DNA of 9,591 nucleotides from Symbiobacteriaceae bacterium (GTDB taxonomy: Bacteria > Bacillota > JAAYKD01 > WRDA01), in the NCBI GenBank assembly GCA_009783675.1, contig WRDA01000038.1, forward strand, positions 1 through 9,591, in the 5' to 3' direction. Of the stretch, positions 1 to 6,968 are shown one piece after another (position 1 is the first letter of the stretch; the number at the start of each line of letters is the position of its first letter). The notes below the pieces were generated by a model. The model was not told the origin of the DNA and did no database searches. It saw only the letters and a program-made list of their open reading frames with translations. Both the position numbers and the translations under genes were made by a program.

Positions 1-1353
1 CATGCCAACCAGCATAGCTGCCGGAATAGACATTTCTCTCATCCCAGGTCCGCCTTTGGGACCTTCGTAACGAATCACTAATACCGATCCTGGTTCCACT
101 TTCCTCTTGAGTAGATGGTCCCTTACTTCCTCTTCGGAATCGAAGCAGATGGCTGGTCCACAGTGTCGAAACATAACGGGCTCCACTCCACTCTTCTTCA
201 CCAGACAGCCTTCGGGAGCGATATTACCATATAGAGCCGCGAAACAGCCATCAGGATATAAGGGATCATCTTCGCTGTGTATTACATCGGATTTCACAGG
301 TTTGCGGGAAGAGAGATGCTCACCTAAGGTACCACCCATTGCCAGGCGAGCTGACAAATGAAGATGGTAAACTATTGCTCTTAACGACTCGGTGACCCCT
401 CCAGCCTGATGATAATCAGTCATGTTGTACTGAGAAGAGGGTTTAAATTTGGCGATGACCGGAACATTCTTCTGAATCGAATCGAATTCCCTCAGCGACA
501 GTTCAATACCCATCACATGAGCCAGAGCAGCAATATGAATCTGAGCGTTGGTAGAACCACCTGTAGCAGATACATGCCTCAAACCGTTGACCAGAGACTC
601 CCAGGATACTATATCGCTAAATCTGAGGTTCTCTTTCGCCAACGTTACTATTCTCTCCCCTACGGATCGTGCCTGTCGAAATTTGGCCGCTGCGCAAAAT
701 GGCATTGTCGAGGAATCGAAGGGAGCCAATCCTATAACTTCCGCAAATACTCCCATGGTATTGGCTGTACCATACATCGAACAGGTGCCGCAGGAAAAAC
801 AGATACTTTCCTGGTACCTGAGAAACTCTTCCTTGCTGATATCTCCCACGGTGAAAGCACCGATTGACTCTTTAAGGTCAGGAGTAACATAGGTTATTTC
901 TCCGTCATGATATGGTAGCATACTACCTGCTGTAAGCAAGAGACAAGGCTTGTTAACCGCAGCGGCAGCCATCAGCATACCAGGGATGATTTTATCACAG
1001 GAACCCAAAAAGACTAACCCGTCGAAATCATGAGCATTGATCATACTCTCGGCTGCACCGGCGATAAGGTCGCGAGCAGGGAGAATGTAGTGCATACCCT
1101 TGCCCTGAGCCATGCCGTCACAGGGGGCTGGAACATTGAACTCGGCAGGAGTTCCTCCAGCTGCCCAAACACCTTCGCTGACCGACCTGGCTAACTCCCG
1201 TAATGGCTTGTGACCGGGATTCGCATCGGTATAGGAGTTGACAATCCCTATTACAGGCTTACGCAGATCCTCTTCGCGATACCCGCATGATTGCATTAAG
1301 CCTGAATAATAGGCTTGTGTCGGATCTGATGTTCGGTTAAACTCCTTCATCAT
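1..1353 (-). CDS. ilvD: IlvD/Edd-family dehydratase (dihydroxy-acid or sugar-acid dehydratase), C-terminus cut by window edge
   Basis: The frame is open from an ATG at 1353 to base 1, giving 451 residues with no stop; the family is usually about 550-600, so roughly 100-150 C-terminal residues lie outside. Motifs visible: VNSYTDANPGH (38-48), PCDGMAQGKGM (77-87), GSCDKIIPGMLMA (117-129), GTCSMYGTANTMG (189-201), GGSTN (265-269), GNIAPEGC and RYEGPKGGPGM (428-438). Cys78, Cys119 and Cys191 sit where family members bind the Fe-S cluster; Asp79, Asp120 and Lys121 fit the metal site. The catalytic serine segment would be beyond the window. Family enzymes dehydrate 2,3-dihydroxy acids to 2-keto acids in the cytoplasm. 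Nearby ilvE favours the valine/isoleucine enzyme. The CDGxxQG and GTCSMYGTA variants also resemble, from memory, xylonate dehydratases such as YjhG, so a sugar-acid substrate is possible. Two adjacent ATGs (1353, 1350) could serve as start. Family assignment is firm; the substrate and therefore the gene symbol are tentative. Confidence 0.85.
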   Translation of the reverse strand, partial: MMKEFNRTSDPTQAYYSGLMQSCGYREEDLRKPVIGIVNSYTDANPGHKPLRELARSVSEGVWAAGGTPAEFNVPAPCDGMAQGKGMHYILPARDLIAGAAESMINAHDFDGLVFLGSCDKIIPGMLMAAAAVNKPCLLLTAGSMLPYHDGEITYVTPDLKESIGAFTVGDISKEEFLRYQESICFSCGTCSMYGTANTMGVFAEVIGLAPFDSSTMPFCAAAKFRQARSVGERIVTLAKENLRFSDIVSWESLVNGLRHVSATGGSTNAQIHIAALAHVMGIELSLREFDSIQKNVPVIAKFKPSSQYNMTDYHQAGGVTESLRAIVYHLHLSARLAMGGTLGEHLSSRKPVKSDVIHSEDDPLYPDGCFAALYGNIAPEGCLVKKSGVEPVMFRHCGPAICFDSEEEVRDHLLKRKVEPGSVLVIRYEGPKGGPGMREMSIPAAMLVGM

Positions 1354-1365
1354 CTCACCTCACCT
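1354..1365 (-). promoter_or_regulatory. Tandem Shine-Dalgarno site for the ilvD-like gene
   Basis: Read on the minus strand, AGGTGAGGTGAG directly precedes two consecutive ATG codons. The upstream AGGTGA copy lies 6 nt from the ATG at 1353 and 9 nt from the ATG at 1350. Either start is possible, and the difference is one methionine. The second copy abuts the first ATG and is too close to serve it. Confidence 0.6.
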
Positions 1366-1397
1366 GAACTTCTAGCTACCTGTGACCACAATGTGAG

Positions 1398-3596
1398 TTA
1401 GCAGGTCTTTTCTGCATCCAGATAGGTCACTGTACAGGAAAAGCTTCTCCCTTCCGGCATAAGCTTAACCATTATCTCTCTCTTTCTTCCTGCAAAGACT
1501 GTCGAACTCCCCTGGGCTGAGAGACTGTTTTCAATATCATTCCAATGGAAATGAGTCATGGTACACTCTCCCTGGAGATATCTCTGACTTATACCATCAT
1601 CTTCATACAAAGTATAGCATCCATCCTTCCCGGTGTACACCTCCACAGTGAGTGGATCAAGGTCATCGGTCGGTGTAGTGTCGATATACTGTCTTAATGG
1701 TCCCCTGGTGATAATTCCTCCCGCAGGCACGAATACAGGGATGGTCTGCAGGTCTACGGCTACATCTCTGTACCCACCACCCTCCATACATTCCCCTGTC
1801 CACAGAGAATAGAATGTGCCCTCGGGGAAATAGACTCGGTGAGTGGTTTCTCCCTTGCAAGTAACCGGTGCTACCATCAGGCTTTCACCGAAAAAGTACT
1901 GGTCACCCAGGCTTTTGGCAACCTGATCCCGGGGATAATAATACCACATGGGACGCATCATAGGGATGCCCTGCCTCGTTTGCCAGGCCAGAGTATAAAT
2001 ATAAGGTAATAACTGGTAACGCAAGTTTAGCAGTTCTTTGCAGATCGGTTGCACCCTCTGATCAGGCAGGATCTCGGGAGATGGTGGAGCATTACGAAGA
2101 ACCCCGGGAGCTAGTTCCAGAGGCATCTCATCCAAGGAAGTGAACATCGTCCAACCCCAGAGATTACGCAGGAAAGAGGGCCTGCCATGGCTTCGTACAA
2201 AAGGGGTAAAGATGGAGTATTGAAACCAGCGAATGAAAAGTTCGCCATCGAACTCGGCGTTAGAATAGAAGCCGCCTGTATCGCTCCCCCAGTATGGACT
2301 GCAACTTAAAGAGACATTCAACCCTATGGGTACCTGGTTACGTAAGGTCTCCCATTCAGAGATAATGTCTCCGGACCAAATAATACCTCCCCATTTATTA
2401 GCTCCGGGAAAGGTATTCCGCTGCATCTGGAAGGGACGGGTATCGGGATTTAGTTGCAATGAACCTTCGTAGTACATGCGCCAGCGCGTCAGGCGGGCTA
2501 CGATGTCAACCTCATCAGCGTCATCCGGCCACCAGCACTCATTTTTTGCCTGAGCATACAACTTGACATGCTTTTGCCAGTAGTTACGCACATGATCATA
2601 TTCCAAAGGGCTGACATCCTCGTCGGAGAGGCTTCCATGGAGGCCTGTATAGCATCTGGTGATATGCAGGTTAACCTTATAATGCAGATCGTGAAGCTCC
2701 TGCATAGTTTTATCCGGTTCAGGGAAGACCTGTGGATTAAAGGCGAAGTTACCGTTTTGCACATTCCAGCCATATCCTGCGTAACCGGTTCCTAAGTAGA
2801 TGAGCATATCACAGGGGATCTCATGATCGCGCATATAATGAGCAGTCTTTAGGACATAGTTGGTTTCATTATGCACCAGAGTGCGGTAACTCTGTTGGTA
2901 ACCAAAAGCATACTTTGGCGGAAGAGGTGGAAGCCCGGTAAAGTTATAATACTCTTTGGTCGCATCCTGAGGGGTCTCAGCTTCTATGACGAAAATGTCA
3001 AGATATGGCAGAGGTTCCAGGGGCTTTTTGGAAAAGGAACCAAGGTCACCCCGCAAATGGATATCTGCTTTCCAGGGCTGGTGAAAATAGAGTGCCCAGC
3101 CCTCGGTGCTGATTACCAGAGGTGTGGGCGAGGTAGCGGCGTAACTCTCAAAGATACCCCGTACCAAACCATTGGTTTGTAAATCGTAGCTGGCACCCCG
3201 ACGATCGAGATGCTGTGTGAAACCATGCCCCAAGCCAAAAAGCGGACCCAAACCCAGCGGGAACGCGACGGCACCCGTTTCTTTGCTAATCGTAAGGGTT
3301 TGTATCAGAATGCCATCTTTACAAACCTTCAGAGTGAAATCGTTAGGGTCGATAGCCAGCATGAAAAGATGAGAGACCCCCGAACCATCGGTGTAGGAAA
3401 TAGGATACTCAGCCTGATCTGATACCTCAGAGATAGCCAGAGTCGGTTCCGGCCAATCTCTTTCCGCCAGATCGATTGTGGTGAAGACTTCCCTCACGGA
3501 CTCCGCGAGAGGAAGGATGGCGAGTCGCAAACACTTGGCAGAAATTGCCTGACAGCAAATCTTTACAGGAACTCCATCAATATAGAGGGATCTCAT
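1398..3596 (-). CDS. Glycoside hydrolase family 31 protein (alpha-glucosidase-like), cytoplasmic
   Basis: This 732-residue protein has GH31 architecture: an N-terminal beta domain, a (beta/alpha)8 catalytic barrel entered at LPPLPPKYAFGYQQSYR, and C-terminal beta domains. Numbering here counts from an unlikely ATG at 3611, five codons upstream. The nucleophile region is CWWPDDADE (359-367), with Asp363 the probable nucleophile in a W-x-D context. WSGD (412-415) gives Asp415 as acid/base, preceded by Arg398. WGSDTGGF (441-448), RSHGR (473-477) and GDQYFFGESLMVAPV (569-583) are standard GH31 blocks. There is no signal peptide or membrane segment, so it probably hydrolyses imported or internal alpha-glycosides. 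Whether the substrate is alpha-glucoside, alpha-xyloside or alpha-galactoside cannot be read from sequence. The start at 3596 was chosen because a strong Shine-Dalgarno lies just before it, inside the longer frame. It begins 21 nt after the ilvE stop and ends 44 nt before the ilvD-like gene, so it is very likely in one operon with both. Confidence 0.9.
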   Translation of the reverse strand: MRSLYIDGVPVKICCQAISAKCLRLAILPLAESVREVFTTIDLAERDWPEPTLAISEVSDQAEYPISYTDGSGVSHLFMLAIDPNDFTLKVCKDGILIQTLTISKETGAVAFPLGLGPLFGLGHGFTQHLDRRGASYDLQTNGLVRGIFESYAATSPTPLVISTEGWALYFHQPWKADIHLRGDLGSFSKKPLEPLPYLDIFVIEAETPQDATKEYYNFTGLPPLPPKYAFGYQQSYRTLVHNETNYVLKTAHYMRDHEIPCDMLIYLGTGYAGYGWNVQNGNFAFNPQVFPEPDKTMQELHDLHYKVNLHITRCYTGLHGSLSDEDVSPLEYDHVRNYWQKHVKLYAQAKNECWWPDDADEVDIVARLTRWRMYYEGSLQLNPDTRPFQMQRNTFPGANKWGGIIWSGDIISEWETLRNQVPIGLNVSLSCSPYWGSDTGGFYSNAEFDGELFIRWFQYSIFTPFVRSHGRPSFLRNLWGWTMFTSLDEMPLELAPGVLRNAPPSPEILPDQRVQPICKELLNLRYQLLPYIYTLAWQTRQGIPMMRPMWYYYPRDQVAKSLGDQYFFGESLMVAPVTCKGETTHRVYFPEGTFYSLWTGECMEGGGYRDVAVDLQTIPVFVPAGGIITRGPLRQYIDTTPTDDLDPLTVEVYTGKDGCYTLYEDDGISQRYLQGECTMTHFHWNDIENSLSAQGSSTVFAGRKREIMVKLMPEGRSFSCTVTYLDAEKTC

Positions 3597-3602
3597 ACCA
3601 TG

Positions 3603-3609
3603 CACCTCC
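3603..3609 (-). promoter_or_regulatory. Shine-Dalgarno that fixes the GH31 start
   Basis: GGAGGTG on the minus strand lies 6 nt upstream of the ATG at 3596. The longer frame's ATG at 3611 overlaps this motif and has only CTTTAAAACAGC upstream, without a ribosome binding site. This supports translation from 3596, which removes the N-terminal residues MEVHG. Confidence 0.75.
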
Positions 3610-3617
3610 ATGCTGTT

Positions 3618-4643
3618 TTAAAGAACTCGATGCAGCCAACCCTCTGGAGCTGCAACTTGCCCAGTCTGAATTCCCAGGAGAGTGTCATACAGCTTAAGGC
3701 AAACCGGGCCTGGCTTTTCCATCCCACTGGGAAACTCGATCATCTTGCCATGGTCGTGAATCGCTCCCACAGGAGTTATAATAGCTGCAGTTCCACAGAG
3801 ACCACACTCTAAAAACGACGGCAACTCAGAGAGGTACACTTCCCTTTCTTCGACCTGCATACCGAGATAATCGGCAGCAACCGTCACCAGGGAACGACGA
3901 GTAATAGATGGCAGTATGGTATGAGAATCAGGGGTAACAAATTTCCCATCTGATGTTATGAAGAAAACATTAGCTCCGCCTGTCTCTTCCACCTTAGACT
4001 GTGTAGCAGCATCCAAATACATGTTTTCGGCATAACCCTGGGCTTTGGCCTGATGGCCGGCATAGAGACTCATCGCATAGTTCAGACCACCCTTGACATG
4101 ACCTGTTCCCCTTGGTGCTGCACGATCGAAATCACTTACTGTCAGGGTGATCGGCTTAACGCCACCCTTAAAGTACGGGCCGACAGGGGTTGCGAAAACG
4201 CGGAAGAGGAACTCATCAGCCGAGCGCACACCCAGCACCGGATTGGTTCCGATCATAAATGGCCTTAGGTAAAGAGTGGCTCCAGACCCGTATGGGGGAA
4301 TGAAAGCAGCATTATCACGAATAACCGCGTCAACGGCTGATACAAACATCTCAATAGATATTTCGGGCATAACCAAACGCCTGCAGGTATCGATCATTCT
4401 CTGCGCATTCAACTCAGGACGAAAAGTCACCACCTGTCCGTCTCTGGTGGAGTAAGCCTTGAGACCTTCAAAACAGCTTTGGGCATACTGCAGAACCGCG
4501 GCACTCTCACTGAGCCTGATTTCGGTTTCTGTTATCAACCCTTTTTCCTGCCAGCATCCGTTTTGGAAAACTGCTTCATAACGACTTGGTAAGGGCATGT
4601 AGCTAAAGGGTAGTTGACTCCAATCGATTGTCTCTGCCTTCAC
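3618..4643 (-). CDS. ilvE: Branched-chain amino acid aminotransferase (class IV PLP, BCAT long type)
   Basis: A complete 341-residue protein that interconverts Leu, Ile and Val with their 2-keto acids, using 2-oxoglutarate/glutamate and PLP in the cytoplasm. Fold-type IV motifs appear in order: SCFEGLKAY (56-64), FRPELNAQRM (74-83), LYLRPFMIGTNP (124-135), the PLP-lysine segment GHVKGGLNYA (181-190, Lys184), VEETGGANVFFI (218-229), TILPSITRRS (242-251), GTAAIITPVG (284-293) and the terminal LLGIQTGQ...GW. Length and motifs match the longer eukaryotic/Firmicute BCAT class rather than the ~309-residue E. coli IlvE. The start is GTG at 4643, with AAGGA 9 nt upstream and no in-frame ATG before it. 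It carries a CGLC pair (280-283) just ahead of the GTAAIITPVG block. The GH31 gene follows after 21 nt and the ilvD-like gene lies beyond that, consistent with one transcript. Confidence 0.93.
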   Translation of the reverse strand: MKAETIDWSQLPFSYMPLPSRYEAVFQNGCWQEKGLITETEIRLSESAAVLQYAQSCFEGLKAYSTRDGQVVTFRPELNAQRMIDTCRRLVMPEISIEMFVSAVDAVIRDNAAFIPPYGSGATLYLRPFMIGTNPVLGVRSADEFLFRVFATPVGPYFKGGVKPITLTVSDFDRAAPRGTGHVKGGLNYAMSLYAGHQAKAQGYAENMYLDAATQSKVEETGGANVFFITSDGKFVTPDSHTILPSITRRSLVTVAADYLGMQVEEREVYLSELPSFLECGLCGTAAIITPVGAIHDHGKMIEFPSGMEKPGPVCLKLYDTLLGIQTGQVAAPEGWLHRVL

Positions 4644-4652
4644 TAAATCTCA

Positions 4653-4663
4653 TCCTTTCTCCT
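4653..4663 (-). promoter_or_regulatory. Ribosome binding region for the GTG-initiated ilvE
   Basis: On the minus strand, AGGAGAAAGGA holds two purine-rich Shine-Dalgarno-like cores. AAGGA (4653-4657) is 9 nt from the GTG at 4643; AGGAG (4659-4663) is 15 nt away and less likely to act. The ATG inside this stretch (4653) is out of frame with ilvE, which supports the GTG start. Confidence 0.6.
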
Positions 4664-4681
4664 ATTCATGGCTATTTGATA

Positions 4682-4699
4682 ATGAGGGTTCCCCCTCAT
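4682..4699. other. Stem-loop in the EF-G/ilvE intergenic region (7-bp stem)
   Basis: ATGAGGG (4682-4688) is the exact reverse complement of CCCTCAT (4693-4699), with loop TTCC. It lies 38 nt upstream of the ilvE start. On the minus strand it is followed by TATCAAATAGCC, which has no U-tract, so it is not a canonical intrinsic terminator. It could be a 5' leader structure, an RNA processing site or part of a two-hairpin transcript end. Confidence 0.45.
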
Positions 4700-4716
4700 G
4701 CACTGCTCAGCACCCA

Positions 4717-4748
4717 GAGAACCGCCGCCCTCAGGGACAGCGGTTCTC
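4717..4748. terminator. Stem-loop just after the EF-G stop; possible transcript end without a U-tract
   Basis: GAGAACCGC (4717-4725) pairs perfectly with GCGGTTCTC (4740-4748), a 9-bp stem with a 14-nt loop that itself contains CCC...GGG. It starts 17 nt after the EF-G stop codon, where a terminator would be expected. Neither strand carries a T-run after the stem, so classical Rho-independent function is doubtful. A 3' stabilising hairpin is an equally good reading. Confidence 0.4.
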
Positions 4749-4765
4749 AAGGTTTACGACAGAAA

Positions 4766-6847
4766 TTACTCTTCTTCGTCCTCTGCCTTATAGGCTGCAA
4801 TAATGCCGTCGGCAATAGTTGTTGGCACATCCTCATAGTGGTCGAAGGTCAAAGTGAACTTACCCCGACCTTGAGTCATAGAGCGCAGATCGGTGGCATA
4901 CTTGAACAGCTCGGCTTGAGGAACATGTGCTCTGACTATCTGCTTTCCTCCACCCATGGCTTCCATACCCATCACCCTGCCACGTTTTTTGTTCAGGTCT
5001 CCGATTATGTCTCCCATATATTCGTCAGGAATGGTGACGGCGACCTCCATAATAGGTTCTAGTAAAACCGGTCTGGCTTGAATAAAACCTTTTTTGAAAG
5101 CCAGTGAAGTGGCAATTTTAAAAGCCATTTCCGAGGAGTCAACATCGTGATAGGAACCATCCACTAAACTGACTTTAATGTTAACCACCGGATAACCTGC
5201 TATAACACCCTTAGCCAAACACTCAACCATTCCTTTTTCGACAGCAGGGATGTACTGACGAGGAACAACGCCGCCGACGATGCGGTCGACAAACTCATAA
5301 CCTTCATTGGGCTCCAGCTCCAACCAGACATCACCATACTGACCTCTGCCACCGGATTGCTTCTTATGCCTGCCCTGAATTTTAACCTTGCCTCGAATCG
5401 TCTCCCGATATGGCAACTTAACGTCGACTTGATTGACCGCTGCGCCAAACTTCTTTAGTAAACGACCGAGTATTACCTCGATGTGCAGATCACCCATACC
5501 TGTAATAACCGTCTGATTAGATTCCAGATCCTTACGCACCTTGAAAGTGGGGTCTTCTTCAGCCAGTCGCAATAAGCCTGACCCAATCTTTTCCTCGTCT
5601 CCTTTGGTCTTGGGTTCTACAGCCGAGGTTAAGGAGGGATCGGGGAAAATGATGGGGTCCAGCAGCAACGGTTTGTCTCTCTCAGCCAGGGTATCGTTAG
5701 TAGTGGTATCCTGAAGTTTTGCCACGGCTCCGATATCTCCCGCCACAAGCTCCGTCACAGTAACTTGACTCTTTCCTAAAAGCAGCATTAGATTGCCAAC
5801 ACGTTCCAAACGTCCGCGCTGCACATTCCAGAGCTGGGTGTTAGCTTTTAGGGTGCCGGAGAATACTTTAAAGACAGTCAACTTTCCTACAAAAGGATCA
5901 GCCATGGTCTTGAAGACCAATGCGGCCAGAGGTCCCTCCGGGTTGGTACGTAGTTCAATAACTTCCTCCTTGTCAGGGAGAACGGCTTTTTGTGGAGGAC
6001 GTTCCGCTGGAGAAGGAAAGTACTGGGTGATGATATCCATAACCTGCAGCGAACCTATGTTCTTGTTGCCAGAAGTGCAGATGATGGGGATTAGCTTACC
6101 AGTCGACGCTCCTAGACGAATCGCTCCTACGAGTTCCTCGTCAGAGATTGCTTCGCCTTCCAGATATTTCATCATCAGATCATCATCTGATTCCACGGCA
6201 GCTTCTACCAGCATCTCACGGTAACTCTCCACAGTGCTGAGTAAATCTGCTGGAATCGCTTCTTCACTGATCTTCTTCCCACTTGCATCCTGATATATAT
6301 AAGCTTTACCTCTGACGATATCAGCCAGTCCCCGAAAGTCAGCCTGTTCTCCTACTGGTAGCATCAAAGGAGCGAGACGAGGACCAAACTTAGCTTTTAA
6401 CTCCTCGACTGCTTTAGCAAAATTAGCATTCTCACGGTCCATGCGGTTAACGACCACCAGACGTGGTAAATCTGCCGCTTCAGCATAGTCCCAAACGATC
6501 TCGGTACCAACTTCGATGACCGATACTGCATCAACCAGGACTACAGCCGTGTCTACCACGCGCATAGCAGCCGCAACCTCACCGACGAAATCCAGGTATC
6601 CCGGGGTATCGATAAGGTTAATCTTATGATCTTTCCATTCGATGGGTGCCAGGGATGATACGATAGATATACCTCTCTTAACTTCCTCGGGATCAAAGTC
6701 AAGATGAGAGGACCCCTCCAGCGTCTTGCCCATACGATCGACTACACCGGCACTAAAGAGCATAGCCTCTGCCAGAGTCGTTTTTCCTGCCCCGCCATGG
6801 GAGAACAGGCCAATATTGCGAATCTTATCCACAGGATAGGTCTTCAC
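4766..6847 (-). CDS. EF-G-like translational GTPase (EF-G paralogue)
   Basis: A complete 693-residue protein with the five-domain EF-G layout. G domain: P-loop GLFSHGGAGKTT (13-24), switch I ending RGISIVSS (58-65), G3 DTPGYLDF (80-87), G4 NRMD (134-137), G5 TSGNK (258-262). Domain II has PLAALVFKTMADPFVGKLT (306-324). Domain III contains GMGDLHIEV (450-458). Domain IV has KQSGGRGQYGDVWLELEP (496-513) and the tip loop GSYHDVDSSEMAFK (564-577). Domain V has RGRVMGME (622-629) and YATDLRSMTQGRG (650-662), then an acidic tail. EF-G catalyses GTP-driven ribosomal translocation and, with RRF, recycling. This copy is not next to rpsL, rpsG or tuf, and it has GGAGKT for the usual DAGKT and Tyr84 for the usual histidine of DTPGH, so it is probably a second, specialised EF-G. 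The GTG start at 6847 is supported by AGGAGG 7 nt upstream. I see no convincing promoter in the 121-nt gap before it. Confidence 0.92.
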   Translation of the reverse strand: MKTYPVDKIRNIGLFSHGGAGKTTLAEAMLFSAGVVDRMGKTLEGSSHLDFDPEEVKRGISIVSSLAPIEWKDHKINLIDTPGYLDFVGEVAAAMRVVDTAVVLVDAVSVIEVGTEIVWDYAEAADLPRLVVVNRMDRENANFAKAVEELKAKFGPRLAPLMLPVGEQADFRGLADIVRGKAYIYQDASGKKISEEAIPADLLSTVESYREMLVEAAVESDDDLMMKYLEGEAISDEELVGAIRLGASTGKLIPIICTSGNKNIGSLQVMDIITQYFPSPAERPPQKAVLPDKEEVIELRTNPEGPLAALVFKTMADPFVGKLTVFKVFSGTLKANTQLWNVQRGRLERVGNLMLLLGKSQVTVTELVAGDIGAVAKLQDTTTNDTLAERDKPLLLDPIIFPDPSLTSAVEPKTKGDEEKIGSGLLRLAEEDPTFKVRKDLESNQTVITGMGDLHIEVILGRLLKKFGAAVNQVDVKLPYRETIRGKVKIQGRHKKQSGGRGQYGDVWLELEPNEGYEFVDRIVGGVVPRQYIPAVEKGMVECLAKGVIAGYPVVNIKVSLVDGSYHDVDSSEMAFKIATSLAFKKGFIQARPVLLEPIMEVAVTIPDEYMGDIIGDLNKKRGRVMGMEAMGGGKQIVRAHVPQAELFKYATDLRSMTQGRGKFTLTFDHYEDVPTTIADGIIAAYKAEDEEE

Positions 6848-6854
6848 TTATCTT

Positions 6855-6860
6855 CCTCCT
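6855..6860 (-). promoter_or_regulatory. Strong Shine-Dalgarno for the GTG-initiated EF-G-like gene
   Basis: AGGAGG on the minus strand is 7 nt from the GTG at 6847. It is a near-ideal match and spacing, and it decides this start over any alternative. Confidence 0.8.
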
Positions 6861-6968
6861 TGCGCCATGCGCTTTAATCTCATTTGCTGGTAATAATATT
6901 TCTGGCATGGAGTCGTTTTTTCCTCCCTGAACTACCCTGAGTATGAAATGGCGATACAAGCGTTTTGC

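Noticed and set aside
409..892. Two overlapping plus-strand open frames of 152 and 114 codons
   Set aside because: They lie antisense to the ilvD-like gene, whose minus-strand frame contains clear family motifs over the same bases.
4643..4699. An 18-codon minus-strand ORF ending in TAGTG at the ilvE start, considered as a leader peptide
   Set aside because: It has no Shine-Dalgarno, no run of Ile/Leu/Val codons and overlaps a hairpin, so it does not resemble an attenuation peptide.
4646..4765. T-box riboswitch upstream of ilvE
   Set aside because: The gap is only about 120 nt, and the conserved GGTGG-ACCGCG T-box core and antiterminator are absent; only simple hairpins are present.
6825..6908. 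A 27-codon minus-strand ORF overlapping the EF-G start
   Set aside because: The nearest purine-rich site (6922-6928) is 13 nt from its ATG, too far, and the peptide has no recognisable feature. Chance is the simpler reading.
6848..6968. A possible promoter for the EF-G-like gene (TATTAT at 6893-6898)
   Set aside because: The matching -35 position at 17-18 nt spacing reads AAAAAA, and no better pair was found, so it was not listed as a feature.
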